DNA of 64,000 nt from Prevotellaceae bacterium UBA4361 (GCA_002393575.1 DGSN01000077.1:18188-82187), one strand, 5' to 3'. Numbered from the stretch's first letter, positions 16,047-24,767 are shown. Translations and numbers: made by a program. Notes: generated from the sequence alone by a model not told the origin.

Positions 16047-17528
16047 ATGGCAAAAGAACTGAAAGAGCTGACGAAGCGCAGCGTGAACTATTCTGAATGG
16101 TATAATCAACTGGTGGTGAAGGCGGACTTGGCCGAGCAGTCGGACGTGCGCGGATGCATGGTGATCAAGCCTTACGGCTATGCTATCTGGGAAAAAATCC
16201 AGCGGGTGCTGGACGACAAGTTCAAGGAGACGGGGGTGGTGAATGCTTATTTCCCGCTGCTCATCCCGAAGTCGTTCCTGAGCCGCGAGGCTGAGCACGT
16301 GGAGGGCTTTGCGAAGGAGTGCGCGGTGGTGACCCACTATCGGCTGAAGACGAACGAGTCGCACGACGGGGTGGTGGTTGACCCAGCCGCGAAGCTGGAG
16401 GAGGAGCTGATTATCCGTCCTACTTCGGAGACGATTATCTGGAACACGTACAGGAACTGGATCAAGTCGTATCGCGACCTTCCGGTTCTTTGCAACCAGT
16501 GGTGCAACGTGATGCGCTGGGAGATGCGCACTCGCCTTTTCCTGCGCACGAGCGAGTTCTTGTGGCAGGAGGGGCATACGGCCCATGCGACGCGTGAGGA
16601 GGCTGAGGAGCGTGCAAGGCTGATGCTGAGGGTGTATGCCGACGTGGTTGAGAATTATCTGGCTGTGCCTGTGGTGCAGGGCGTGAAGAGCGAGACGGAG
16701 CGTTTCGCTGGCGCGCTGGACACGTACACGATTGAGGCGATGATGCAGGACGGGAAGGCTTTGCAGAGCGGGACGAGCCATTTCCTGGGGCAGAACTTCG
16801 GCAGGGCTTTCGATGTTCAGTTCCTGAACAGGGAGAACAGGCCTGAGTATGCGTGGGCTACGTCGTGGGGCGTTTCGACTCGCCTGATGGGTGCGCTGAT
16901 TATGACGCACTCTGACGACAACGGGCTGGTGCTTCCTCCTGCCTTGGCTCCGACGCAGGTGGTGGTGATTCCGATTTGGAAGACGGACGAGCAGCTGGCT
17001 GCTATCAACGCGAAGGCGCAGGGCGTGGTGGACGGCTTGCGGGCAAGGGGCTTGAGCGTTAAGTATGACAACGACGGGAACAAGCGCCCTGGCTTCAAGT
17101 TTGCGGACTACGAGCTGAAGGGTGTGCCTGTGCGCCTGGTGATGGGTGCTCGCGACTTGGAGAACGGCACGGTGGAGGTGATGCGGCGCGACACGCTGGA
17201 GAAGGTGACGGTGGGGCTGGACGGCATCGAGGCTTACGTGGAGGGCTTGCTGAAGGACATCCAGAGGAACATCTTCGAGAAGGCGCGCGCGTTCCGCGAT
17301 GCGCATGTGTATGAGTGCGACGACTATGAGGATTTCAAGAGGCGGGTGAAGGATGGGGGCTTCTTCCTGTGCCACTGGGACGGCTCGGCTGAGACGGAGG
17401 CGCGCATCAAGGAGGAGACGCAGGCTACGATTCGCTGTGTGCCTTTCGGCTATGAGCAGACGCCTGGCATCGACATGGTGAGCGGCCGGCCTGCGAAGTG
17501 CAGGGTGATTATCGCGAGGGCGTATTGA
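16047..17528 (+). CDS. proS: Prolyl-tRNA synthetase (ProS, eukaryote/archaea-like form)
   Basis: 493 residues, the short form without the bacterial editing insertion. It charges tRNA-Pro with proline using ATP. Class II motifs are visible: the motif 2 region RPTSETIIWNTYRNWI (about 133-148) followed by NQWCNVMRWEMRTRLFLRTSEF, and motif 3 in WGVSTRLMGALIMTHSDDNG (about 273-292). The anticodon-binding domain covers about 305-400. The C-terminal domain has CHWDGSAETEARIKEET and ends in a hydrophobic RAY, as in the eukaryote-like type. Codon use is much richer in G and C at third positions than most of the window, consistent with high expression. A long open frame exists on the opposite strand but is a shadow. 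Confidence 0.95.
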   Translation: MAKELKELTKRSVNYSEWYNQLVVKADLAEQSDVRGCMVIKPYGYAIWEKIQRVLDDKFKETGVVNAYFPLLIPKSFLSREAEHVEGFAKECAVVTHYRLKTNESHDGVVVDPAAKLEEELIIRPTSETIIWNTYRNWIKSYRDLPVLCNQWCNVMRWEMRTRLFLRTSEFLWQEGHTAHATREEAEERARLMLRVYADVVENYLAVPVVQGVKSETERFAGALDTYTIEAMMQDGKALQSGTSHFLGQNFGRAFDVQFLNRENRPEYAWATSWGVSTRLMGALIMTHSDDNGLVLPPALAPTQVVVIPIWKTDEQLAAINAKAQGVVDGLRARGLSVKYDNDGNKRPGFKFADYELKGVPVRLVMGARDLENGTVEVMRRDTLEKVTVGLDGIEAYVEGLLKDIQRNIFEKARAFRDAHVYECDDYEDFKRRVKDGGFFLCHWDGSAETEARIKEETQATIRCVPFGYEQTPGIDMVSGRPAKCRVIIARAY

Positions 17529-17539
17529 GAAGAAGAAGA

Positions 17540-17605
17540 CCCTCCCCCTGCCCTCCCTGTGAGGGAGGGAGTAGTTACCCATCCCCTCCCAACCTTCCCA
17601 AGGGC
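17540..17605. repeat. CCCTCC/GGAGGG repeat, partial copy
   Basis: GACCCTCCCCCTGCCCTCCC, then GAGGGAGGGAGTAGTTACCC and CCTCCCAACC. It begins 11 bp after the proS stop. It lacks the long right arm seen in other copies, as if cut short, with word tracts and the MITE-like element following. Confidence 0.8.
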
Positions 17606-17634
17606 AAAAGTCAAAGGGAAATTAAAAATTAAAA

Positions 17635-17860
17635 GTAACTATTCAGCGAATAATATCAAGCAGTGCCCTGTCGGGCAGAAATCCAACAAATCTTTTCAAA
17701 ATCTGTCAAATCTTAAAAATATTTGCCATAAGGATTTGTTTGATTTGTATGAAATTTGAAAGATTTGGCTACGCCGAGCTAAAGGTTCTTTGCGAGCAAA
17801 GCGAGTAAACTCGATAACTCGCCGTAGGCGACTCAAAAAGAAGATTCGCTGAATAGTTAC
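17635..17860. mobile_element. MITE-like element, 226 bp, perfect 17-bp terminal inverted repeats
   Basis: The ends are GTAACTATTCAGCGAAT at 17635-17651 and its exact reverse complement at 17844-17860. There is no coding capacity. The inside contains GGCTACGCCGAG / CTCGCCGTAGGC inverted pairs and AT-rich AAATC words. It is inserted in a run of ATTAAAA words, so a target duplication cannot be defined. This is the layout of a non-autonomous transposon; the parent transposase is not in the window. The surrounding 17606-18000 holds only word repeats. Confidence 0.75.
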
Positions 17861-17863
17861 AAA

Positions 17864-17955
17864 TTAATAATTAAAAACCAAAAAGTTAAAAAGTAAAATG
17901 GGCTATCCTGTTGCTCCTTTTAATTTTTACCTTTTAATTTTTAACTTTCTAAGTT
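17864..17955. repeat. Quasi-palindromic word repeat (TTAAAA type)
   Basis: TTAATAATTAAAAACC and AAAGTTAAAAAGTAAAATGG words on the left, TTTTAATTTTTACC and TTTTAATTTTTAACTTTC words on the right, around GCTATCCTGTTGCTCC. TTAACTTTCTAATAATCC words follow to about 18000. No gene is visible. Confidence 0.75.
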
Positions 17956-18041
17956 TTTTAACTTTCTAATAATCCTGAAAATCCTTTTAATTCCTGATTA
18001 GATATTATAATTTTGAACTTATTTTAGCATTTTTCTTTCGA

Positions 18042-18077
18042 TTTGCTTGTGTAGTTCGAGGAAATGTGCTTAATTTG
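18042..18077 (+). promoter_or_regulatory. Probable trp operon promoter
   Basis: TTAATTTG followed by CAGG at 18070-18077 is one base from the -7 consensus. TTTG at 18042-18045 or TTG at 18047-18049 could serve as the upstream element; the second gives a spacing of 20. Transcription would start near 18084, just ahead of the candidate leader peptide. A better -7 match, TAATTTTG at 18008-18015, lacks an upstream element. Confidence 0.5.
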
Positions 18078-18106
18078 CAGGAAATTTCTAAAAAGGAAGT
18101 AAACGC

Positions 18107-18172
18107 ATGATGTTTTTCAACAATTCAAATAGCGGTTGGCGATGGCGTCGCTTGGGACTGGAAGGGTCGTAA
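18107..18172 (+). CDS. Candidate trp leader peptide with Trp-Arg-Trp
   Basis: 21 codons plus stop: ATG ATG start, a stretch rich in Phe, Asn and Ser, then GWRWRRLG. Two Trp codons (18137-18139 and 18143-18145) are separated by one Arg codon. A purine-rich AAAAGGAAG lies just upstream of the start. The gene is on the same strand as, and about 400 bp upstream of, trpB, with no other gene between them. A strong hairpin follows at 18267-18298. This is the layout of a Trp-sensing attenuation leader, where ribosome pausing at Trp codons selects the downstream RNA fold. Two Trp in 21 residues is well above background. I infer the role from position and content; no direct evidence exists. Confidence 0.6.
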   Translation: MMFFNNSNSGWRWRRLGLEGS

Positions 18173-18266
18173 GTCGATTGCTGCTGCCGTTTGAACTGTG
18201 TTGCGTTTGTCTATGCTGTATGTATTATATATATATTAAGGTATAGAGGATTATCAAGAGGGAAAT

Positions 18267-18298
18267 GCGGAGCCTGTCGTTCTTACGGCAGGCTCCGC
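18267..18298 (+). terminator. Candidate trp attenuator hairpin
   Basis: GCGGAGCCTGTCGT and ACGGCAGGCTCCGC form a 14-bp stem with one G-U pair and a TCTT loop. An outer ATTATC/GATAAT pairing extends it. There is no T-tract after it, so termination would have to be of an unusual type, or the hairpin may act otherwise. Confidence 0.5.
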
Positions 18299-18310
18299 TG
18301 CGTTAGATAA

Positions 18311-18530
18311 TAGACCCTCCCCTGCCCTCCCTGTGAGGGAGGGAGTAGTCACCCAGCCCCCTCCAGCTCCCCCAAGGGGAAGGGAGTGAAAAAGTGAAAA
18401 ACGAACAGTGAAAAATTCGCAAAACAAACCGAACGGCATTTTTAACTTTCAACTTTTCACTTTTCACTTTCAAGCCGGACGGCTTCTCCTCCCCTTGGGG
18501 AGGTTGGGAGGGGCTGTAGGGGTCTTCTTC
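18311..18530. repeat. CCCTCC/GGAGGG repeat with nested GTGAAAA palindrome
   Basis: Same architecture as 13807-14013: outer CCCTCC and GGAGGG blocks, inner GTGAAAAACGAACAGTG / CTTTTCACTTTTCAC arms with AAACCGAACGGC, then GCCGGACGGCTT. It lies in the trp leader between the attenuator-like hairpin and trpB. Confidence 0.9.
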
Positions 18531-18570
18531 AAAAAAAAGAGTATAAACCAATTATTAATAAAGAAATGAC

Positions 18571-19764
18571 ATGAAAACGAATTGTTCTTTCTCTCAGGTG
18601 GATGAGAATGGGTTTTATGGCAATTATGGCGGTGCCTATGTGCCTGAGATTCTTTACAAAACGGTTGAGGACTTGAGAAGGGCGTATTTGCCTATCATCG
18701 AAAGCGAGGATTTCAAGGGGGAATTCCGCTTGCTGCTGCGCGACTATGTGGGTCGGCCTTCTCCGCTCTATTTCGCCAGGCGCATGAGCGAGAGGTATGG
18801 CTGCCAGCTTTATCTGAAGCGTGAGGACTTGAACCACACGGGGGCTCACAAGATTAACAATTCGCTGGGACAGATCCTGATTGCGAGGAGGATGGGCAAG
18901 CGGCGCATCATTGCGGAGACGGGTGCCGGGCAGCATGGCGTGGCTACGGCTACGGCGTGTGCGCTGATGGACATGCCTTGCACGGTGTATATGGGTGCGA
19001 CGGATGTGGCTCGCCAGCGTCCGAATGTGGAGCGCATGAAAATGCTGGGGGCTGAGGTGCGGCCTGTGGAATCGGGCAACATGACGCTGAAGGATGCTAC
19101 GAACGAGGCGATTCGCGACTGGTGCTGCCATCCTGCCGACACGTTCTACATCATCGGCAGCACGGTGGGCCCTCATCCTTACCCCGACTTGGTGGCGCGC
19201 CTCCAGAGTGTGATTTCGGAGGAAATCAAGTGGCAGCTGGAGGAAAAGGTTGGCAGGTGTTATCCTGACTATCTGATTGCGTGCGTGGGTGGGGGTTCGA
19301 ATGCTGCTGGCACGATTTTCCATTATCTGGACGATGAGCGTGTGAGTATCGTGCTGGCGGAGGCTGGGGGGCTTGGCGTGGATACGGGTCGGACGGCTGC
19401 TTCGTTGCAGATTGGCTCTGATGGCATCTTGCATGGTTCGCGCATCAGGTTGATGCAGACGGAGGATGGGCAGATTGTTGAGCCGTATTCTATCAGTGCT
19501 GGTCTCGACTATCCTGGCACGGGTCCTATCCATTGCAACTTGTATGAGTCGGGGCGTGCGAGGGTGCTTGCGGTGAATGATGACGAGGCGCTTGCTGCTG
19601 CTTTCGAACTCACTCGCACTGAGGGCATCATCCCTGCCCTGGAGTCGGCTCATGCGCTGGGTGTGCTGCCGAAGATGCGCTTCGGGAAGGACGACGTGGT
19701 GGTCCTGACGGTTAGCGGAAGGGGTGACAAGGACATGGAGACGTATTTGAAAGCGATAAAATGA
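18571..19764 (+). CDS. trpB: Tryptophan synthase beta chain (TrpB)
   Basis: 397 residues, full length. It joins indole and L-serine to make tryptophan using PLP. The PLP lysine is Lys94 in HTGAHKINNSLGQ. The phosphate-binding glycine loop is CVGGGSNAAG (about 232-241). GRPSPLYFA near residue 61 and the C-terminal SGRGDKDM are family marks. First structural gene of the trp operon, which here runs B-E-G-D-C-F-A. It is separated from its partner trpA by about 5 kb. Codon use is GC-rich like proS. Confidence 0.98.
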   Translation: MKTNCSFSQVDENGFYGNYGGAYVPEILYKTVEDLRRAYLPIIESEDFKGEFRLLLRDYVGRPSPLYFARRMSERYGCQLYLKREDLNHTGAHKINNSLGQILIARRMGKRRIIAETGAGQHGVATATACALMDMPCTVYMGATDVARQRPNVERMKMLGAEVRPVESGNMTLKDATNEAIRDWCCHPADTFYIIGSTVGPHPYPDLVARLQSVISEEIKWQLEEKVGRCYPDYLIACVGGGSNAAGTIFHYLDDERVSIVLAEAGGLGVDTGRTAASLQIGSDGILHGSRIRLMQTEDGQIVEPYSISAGLDYPGTGPIHCNLYESGRARVLAVNDDEALAAAFELTRTEGIIPALESAHALGVLPKMRFGKDDVVVLTVSGRGDKDMETYLKAIK

Positions 19765-19789
19765 ATAATAAACAGACCCTCCAACTATA

Positions 19790-19925
19790 GACCCTCCCCC
19801 TGCCCTCCCTGTGAGGGAGGGAGTAGAGACCCCTCCAGCTCCCCTGTGAGGGGAGAGAAATAACCATCCGGGTGACTACTCCCTCCCTCACAGGGAGGGC
19901 TGGGGAGGGTCTTCTGGGGAGGGTC
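19790..19925. repeat. CCCTCC/GGAGGG palindromic repeat between trpB and trpE
   Basis: The left arm GACCCTCCCCCTGCCCTCCC pairs with the right arm GGGAGGGCTGGGGAGGGTC. The inner GAGGGAGGGAGTAG / CTACTCCCTCCCTC pair is exact. The centre contains CCATCCGGGTGA. It is a stable structure inside the operon mRNA. Confidence 0.92.
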
Positions 19926-19943
19926 TAAAATAGAAAAAACATT

Positions 19944-21338
19944 ATGTATAATTATCATACTGTATCAAAAAAGATATTGGGCGACCTCACTACTCCTGTT
20001 GCCACTTACTTGAAACTGAGAGACGACTATCCTCAATCGGCGCTCATGGAGAGCTCTGACTATCACGGTGGCGAGAACTCTAAGTCGTTCATCGCTGTTC
20101 ACCCCATTGCGAGCATCGGCATTGAGCATGGCAAGGCTATTGCCAAGTTTCCTGATGGTAGCAAGAGGGTGCATGAGGTGTGCGACTCTTACCTGGCTGA
20201 TAGGGCTATCAATGACTTTCTGCATGAATTCTCCATCGATGGTGAATATGCTGCTTATTGCGGTCTCTACGGCTACACGTCTTTCAATGCGGTGCGTTAC
20301 TTCGAAAACATCGATGTGAAAGATGAAACGCAAAGGGAGAACGATGCTCCCGACATGCTCTACATTCTCTACAAGGATGTGATTGTTTTCGACCATTTCC
20401 GCAATGAACTTGTCATCATCGAACTGATGGAGGATGGCGAGGAAGACGACTTGCAACAGTTAGAAAGCGACATCCTGAACCGCAGGGTGAGGAGTTATGA
20501 TTTCCGCCCTGTTGGTAATTTCTCTTCTACTCTTTCCGACGAGGAGCACAAGGCGAATATCCGCAAGGGCATCCAGCATTGTCTCCGAGGCGATGTGTTT
20601 CAGATTGTGCTTTCTCGCCGTTTCGTCCAGGGCTATGAGGGCGATGATTTCAAGCTCTACCGTGCGCTGAGGAGTATCAACCCTTCTCCTTATCTGTTCT
20701 ACTTCGACTTTGGTGGTTTTCGCATCTTCGGTTCTTCGCCTGAGACGCACTGCCGCATTGAGGGAAGAACTGCCTATATCGACCCCATCGCTGGGACGAC
20801 CAAACGTACTGGGAATCCTGAAGAAGACCGCAAGAATGCGCTTTTCCTGAGGAGCGACCCGAAGGAGAATGCTGAGCATGTGATGCTGGTAGATTTGGCT
20901 CGAAATGATTTGAGCAGAAATTGCCACCATGTGAAGGTGGATTTTTACAAGGATATGCAATACTATTCGCATGTCATCCACTTGGTGAGTCGCGTCAGTG
21001 GAGTGCTGGATGACCATGCCGACCCCATCAAGGCTTTTATCGACACGTTCCCTGCTGGCACGCTTTCTGGTGCGCCCAAGGTGAGGGCCATGCAGCTCAT
21101 TTCGGAATATGAGCCTCACAATCGGGGTGCTTACGGTGGCTGCATCGGTTTTATCGGATTCGACGGCTCTCTGAACCAAGCCATCACCATCCGCACTTTC
21201 GTCAGCCGAAACAACGAACTGTGGTTCCAGGCTGGAGGTGGTATCGTGGCTCAGAGCAACGAAGACTATGAATTGCAGGAAGTGAACAACAAGCTCGGCG
21301 CTCTTCGAAAGGCTATCGAGATGGCAGAAAAGATATAG
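19944..21338 (+). CDS. trpE: Anthranilate synthase component I (TrpE)
   Basis: 464 residues. It converts chorismate plus ammonia (from TrpG) to anthranilate. Chorismate-binding motifs are present: IVLSRRF (about 220), GSSPETHCRIEGRTAYIDPI (about 263-282), GTTKRTGNPEED, DLARNDLSRN, and TFPAGTLSGAPKVRAM (about 370-385). The N-terminal domain is the regulatory half that normally binds tryptophan. Followed by trpG after 28 bp. Confidence 0.97.
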   Translation: MYNYHTVSKKILGDLTTPVATYLKLRDDYPQSALMESSDYHGGENSKSFIAVHPIASIGIEHGKAIAKFPDGSKRVHEVCDSYLADRAINDFLHEFSIDGEYAAYCGLYGYTSFNAVRYFENIDVKDETQRENDAPDMLYILYKDVIVFDHFRNELVIIELMEDGEEDDLQQLESDILNRRVRSYDFRPVGNFSSTLSDEEHKANIRKGIQHCLRGDVFQIVLSRRFVQGYEGDDFKLYRALRSINPSPYLFYFDFGGFRIFGSSPETHCRIEGRTAYIDPIAGTTKRTGNPEEDRKNALFLRSDPKENAEHVMLVDLARNDLSRNCHHVKVDFYKDMQYYSHVIHLVSRVSGVLDDHADPIKAFIDTFPAGTLSGAPKVRAMQLISEYEPHNRGAYGGCIGFIGFDGSLNQAITIRTFVSRNNELWFQAGGGIVAQSNEDYELQEVNNKLGALRKAIEMAEKI

Positions 21339-21366
21339 AAACGGAGTTACAAAACAGACAAGGAAT

Positions 21367-21933
21367 ATGAAAAGAATCGTTATCATCGACAACTACGACA
21401 GCTTCACTTACAACCTGTCCCACCTGGTGAAGGAACTGGGAGCAGAAGTGAGCGTTTTCCGAAACGACAAGTTCCAGATGCAGCAACTGGATGCTTTCGA
21501 CAAAATCATTCTTTCCCCTGGGCCTGGCATTCCTTCCGAAGCTGGGTTTCTCCTCGATGCCATTCGCAACTACGCTGGCAGGAAACCCATCCTCGGTGTG
21601 TGCCTTGGGCATCAAGCCATCGGTGAGGTGTTCGGAGCCAAGCTGAAGAACCTCAACAGCGTGTTTCATGGCATAGCCACTCCTGCCACCATCATCCAGA
21701 ATGATTACATCTTCGACCATCTTCCTCAGACTTTGGAAGTGGGACGCTATCACTCATGGATTGTCAGCAAGGATGCGCTGCCCGACTGTTTGGAAATCAC
21801 GAGCGAAAGCGACGAGGGTTACATCATGTCGCTCCGACACAAGCAATTCGACATTCGGGGCATACAATATCATCCCGAAAGTGTGCTCACGCCACAAGGC
21901 CGAGAAATCATCAATAACTGGTTAAATCATTAA
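21367..21933 (+). CDS. trpG: Anthranilate synthase component II (TrpG, glutamine amidotransferase)
   Basis: 188 residues, class I glutamine amidotransferase. The oxyanion-hole motif is LSPGPGIPSEAG at 49-60, the nucleophile is Cys79 in GVCLGHQAI, and the His-Glu pair is in IQYHPESV near residue 163. It supplies ammonia to TrpE. It sits between trpE and trpD (8-bp gap to trpD). The enzyme might also serve PabB, but the trp context makes anthranilate synthesis the main role. Confidence 0.97.
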   Translation: MKRIVIIDNYDSFTYNLSHLVKELGAEVSVFRNDKFQMQQLDAFDKIILSPGPGIPSEAGFLLDAIRNYAGRKPILGVCLGHQAIGEVFGAKLKNLNSVFHGIATPATIIQNDYIFDHLPQTLEVGRYHSWIVSKDALPDCLEITSESDEGYIMSLRHKQFDIRGIQYHPESVLTPQGREIINNWLNH

Positions 21934-21941
21934 GAAGCATT

Positions 21942-22937
21942 ATGAAACAATATCTTGCAACCCTCATCGAAGGTAAAGAACTCTCTCGGGAAGAGACCCA
22001 CGAGATTATGGTGAACATCACCAAGCAGAAGTACAACGAACATCAGATTTCTGCCCTCCTCATGGGCATTCAGATGCATGGAGTGACAGTCAACGAATTG
22101 CTCGGATTCAGAGACGGGCTCCTTGAGACAGGCAAATACATCGACCTGAGCGACTACGAAACGCTCGACATCGTTGGAACGGGCGGCGACCAGAAGAACA
22201 CATTCAACATATCCACATGCTCTGCCTTCGTCATTGCCGGAGCGGGCTATAAGGTGTCGAAGCACGGCAACGGTGCCAGCACATCCGTGAGCGGCGCCAG
22301 CACCGTTCTGCAGGAGCATGGGGTGAAATTCACCGACGACCGCGACACCTTGCGCCGTTCGCTCGATGAAGCGGGCATCTGCTATTTTCATGCACCACTC
22401 TTTGCCTACGGCATGAAGTACGTAGGTCCATGCCGCAAGGCATTGAATGTGCCCACCTGCTTCAATCTCCTTGGACCATTGGTCAATCCGTGCCACCCCA
22501 AATACTCCCTTCATGGCACTGCCAATCAGGACCAATTGCGCCTCTACACCAACATCCATCAGAAAATCGGCGACAAGTTCGGAGTCATAACGAGCTACGA
22601 TGGATACGACGAAATATCCCTCACAAGTGGTTTCAAATTCATCACCAACCATTTTGAGAAAGTGTTCACACCGAAGGACTTGGGTCTCAACTATGTGAAC
22701 AAGGAAGACATCTACGGAGGAAGCACGGCAGAGGAAGCACGGCAGATATTCGACAGCGTGCTTGAAGGCACTTCCACACAAGCGCAGAAAGACGTCATCC
22801 TTGCCAATGCCGCTTGCGGTATCAGCGTCTTAGACCGCAATCTCAGCATCGAAGAATCTATCGACATGGCACGCGAATCCATCGACAGTGGCAAAGCACT
22901 TGCCTCTTTCAAGAAATTCGTGGAAATCAATTCCTAA
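21942..22937 (+). CDS. trpD: Anthranilate phosphoribosyltransferase (TrpD)
   Basis: 331 residues. It transfers the phosphoribosyl group from PRPP to anthranilate. The PRPP-binding motif is GTGGDQKNTFNISTCSAFV (about 79-97), followed by KHGNGASTSVSGASTVL. FNLLGPLVNPC near residue 175 is also conserved. It is not fused to trpG here. After it comes a 364-bp gap full of word repeats before trpC. Confidence 0.97.
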   Translation: MKQYLATLIEGKELSREETHEIMVNITKQKYNEHQISALLMGIQMHGVTVNELLGFRDGLLETGKYIDLSDYETLDIVGTGGDQKNTFNISTCSAFVIAGAGYKVSKHGNGASTSVSGASTVLQEHGVKFTDDRDTLRRSLDEAGICYFHAPLFAYGMKYVGPCRKALNVPTCFNLLGPLVNPCHPKYSLHGTANQDQLRLYTNIHQKIGDKFGVITSYDGYDEISLTSGFKFITNHFEKVFTPKDLGLNYVNKEDIYGGSTAEEARQIFDSVLEGTSTQAQKDVILANAACGISVLDRNLSIEESIDMARESIDSGKALASFKKFVEINS

Positions 22938-22952
22938 TTACTCAAGCAATAG

Positions 22953-23290
22953 ACGCTCCCTAACCCTCCCTGTAAGGGCGGGGACAACCATCCGGCTTGA
23001 AAGTGAAAAGCCTTAGTTAAGTACAAAGGACAAGGAACAACTTGGTAAGTTAAAAATCTTTGGAAATTAAAAATTAAAAGTTAAAAATTAAAAGGAGCAA
23101 CTGGATAGCCCATTTTACTTGTTACTTTTAAATTTTTTGAAGTTTTTAACTTTCTAAGACTTTTAACTCTCTAATAATCCTAAAAAATCCTTTAAATCCC
23201 TGATTGTACTTTGTAAATTGTACATTGTACTTCTCTTCACGCTTCACTCTTCACGCTTCACGTTCAACCCTAAACACTAAACACCAAACA
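22953..23290. repeat. Word-repeat region between trpD and trpC
   Basis: A short CCCTCCC block with CCATCCGGCTTGAAAGTG is followed by GTACAAAGGACAAGGAACAA, TTAAAAATTAAAAG words and their complement TTTTTAACTTTCTAA, AATCCTTTAAATCC, GTACTTTGTAAATTGTAC, CTTCACGC words and AAACACTAAACACC words. Several palindromes are nested. No gene and no clear promoter were seen. Confidence 0.85.
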
Positions 23291-23301
23291 CCAAACTCAC
23301 A

Positions 23302-24099
23302 ATGTCCGACATACTCGAAGAAATCATTGCCAACAAGCAATTGGAACTCAAGAAGCAGAAAGAAATGCTTCCCCTTCACGATTTGGCAGAAAGGGTGGAT
23401 TATCTCATTGAGAACCATCCCCACCCCATACTCTCCATGCGAAACTCACTGGCTGCATCCCATAGCGGAATCATTGCCGAATTCAAGCGCCGTTCCCCAT
23501 CGAAAGGATGGATAAAAGAAGATGGCGACCCAACCATCATCCCACCATCATACGCCGACAACGGAGCTGCAGCAGTATCCATACTCACCGATGAGCAGTT
23601 CTTTGGAGGAAAACTCAATTTCATCCAAAAGGCACGTCCATTAGTTTCCACCACCCCCATACTCCGCAAAGACTTCATCATCGATGAATACCAGCTCTAT
23701 CAAGCCTACCACGTAGGAGCCAATGCCGTACTGCTCATCGCAGCATGTCTAAGCAAGCGGACATGCAGAGAACTGGCACGAAAAGCACACACGCTCGGCA
23801 TCGAAACGCTGCTCGAAGTGCATACAGAGACAGAACTGGAATACCTAAACGACAACATCGACATGGTAGGCGTGAACAATAGGAACCTCGGCACTTTCCA
23901 CACCGATGTACAAACCTCCTTCCGACTTGCCGAACTCCTTCCGACCACCCACCTGCTCGTATCAGAAAGCGGCATCAGCCAGCCACACACCGTCAGGCAA
24001 CTGCGCCAGGCAGGGTTTCGAGGATTCCTCATTGGCGAAACATTCATGAAAACCCCGAATCCAGGACTTGCACTCAAAGAATTCATCCAGCAGATATGA
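23302..24099 (+). CDS. trpC: Indole-3-glycerol phosphate synthase (TrpC)
   Basis: 265 residues, TIM barrel. It closes the indole ring from CdRP. Motifs: IAEFKRRSPSKGWI (about 55-68) with the catalytic Lys, SILTDEQFFGG, LRKDFIIDEYQLYQA (about 117-131), VGVNNRNLGTF (about 191-201) and SESGISQ (about 225). It overlaps trpF by 4 bp (ATGA), so the two are translationally coupled but separate proteins. Confidence 0.97.
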   Translation: MSDILEEIIANKQLELKKQKEMLPLHDLAERVDYLIENHPHPILSMRNSLAASHSGIIAEFKRRSPSKGWIKEDGDPTIIPPSYADNGAAAVSILTDEQFFGGKLNFIQKARPLVSTTPILRKDFIIDEYQLYQAYHVGANAVLLIAACLSKRTCRELARKAHTLGIETLLEVHTETELEYLNDNIDMVGVNNRNLGTFHTDVQTSFRLAELLPTTHLLVSESGISQPHTVRQLRQAGFRGFLIGETFMKTPNPGLALKEFIQQI

Positions 24100-24731
24100 T
24101 TATCAAAGTATGTGGCATGCGTGATCCAGAAAACATTCGCGCTGTCGAAGCACTACCAATCGATTACATCGGACTCATCTTCTATCCACCGTCACCCCGA
24201 CATGTGGACGCACTTCCCCCTACCCTCCCCAAGCAGTGTCAGCGAGTAGGCGTATTCGTAAATGCAACAGCAGAAGAAATCCTCCAGAGAATCAACACAT
24301 TCCAGCTCGACATGGTACAGCTTCACGGACACGAATCGCCACACTTCTGTCACATTCTCAGGCAGCTCATGCCCCCATCCCTGAAAATCATGAAGATGAT
24401 ACCCATTGCCACGGAAAACGACATTTCCCTCACTCGCACCTATTCCGACGCCATCGATTATTTCCTCTTCGAATCAAAGATTCCAACAAAGGGGAACACC
24501 TACGGAGGTAGCGGACAGCAGTTCGATTGGAACATCCTCAACCACTATCATGGCAGCATCCCCTTCCTTCTCACAGGCGGCATTGGCGAAAACGACGCAC
24601 AGCGGATTTTGCAATTCCATCATCCCAAATTTGCAGGAATCGACCTCAATTCCCGTTTCGAAACAGCCCCAGCCATCAAAGACATCACGAAACTTCACAC
24701 ATTCATTGACAAAGTCAGAAAATTGAACTAA
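24096..24731 (+). CDS. trpF: Phosphoribosylanthranilate isomerase (TrpF)
   Basis: 211 residues, TIM barrel. It isomerises phosphoribosylanthranilate to CdRP. It begins MIIKVCGMRDPENI, with the catalytic Cys at residue 6. LDMVQLHGHE lies near 72-81, and the phosphate-binding FLLTGGIGENDA and AGIDLNSRFE near the C-terminus include the catalytic Asp. A promoter-like TAACTTTG overlaps its stop codon. Confidence 0.96.
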   Translation: MIIKVCGMRDPENIRAVEALPIDYIGLIFYPPSPRHVDALPPTLPKQCQRVGVFVNATAEEILQRINTFQLDMVQLHGHESPHFCHILRQLMPPSLKIMKMIPIATENDISLTRTYSDAIDYFLFESKIPTKGNTYGGSGQQFDWNILNHYHGSIPFLLTGGIGENDAQRILQFHHPKFAGIDLNSRFETAPAIKDITKLHTFIDKVRKLN

Positions 24732-24736
24732 CTTTG
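24729..24736 (+). promoter_or_regulatory. Possible internal promoter ahead of trpA
   Basis: TAACTTTG followed by CA overlaps the trpF stop codon. Only the -7 element is clear. If active it would transcribe trpA separately through the long palindromic gap. Confidence 0.35.
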
Positions 24737-24767
24737 CAAACTGAAGACAAAACAATCAGCAAAATCA

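Noticed and set aside
15876..17582. 568-residue open frame opposite proS
   Set aside because: It is a shadow of the GC-rich proS codons, has Arg/His/Leu-rich composition and matches no family.
18529..19653. 374-residue open frame opposite trpB
   Set aside because: It is a shadow of trpB with the same low-complexity Arg/His composition.
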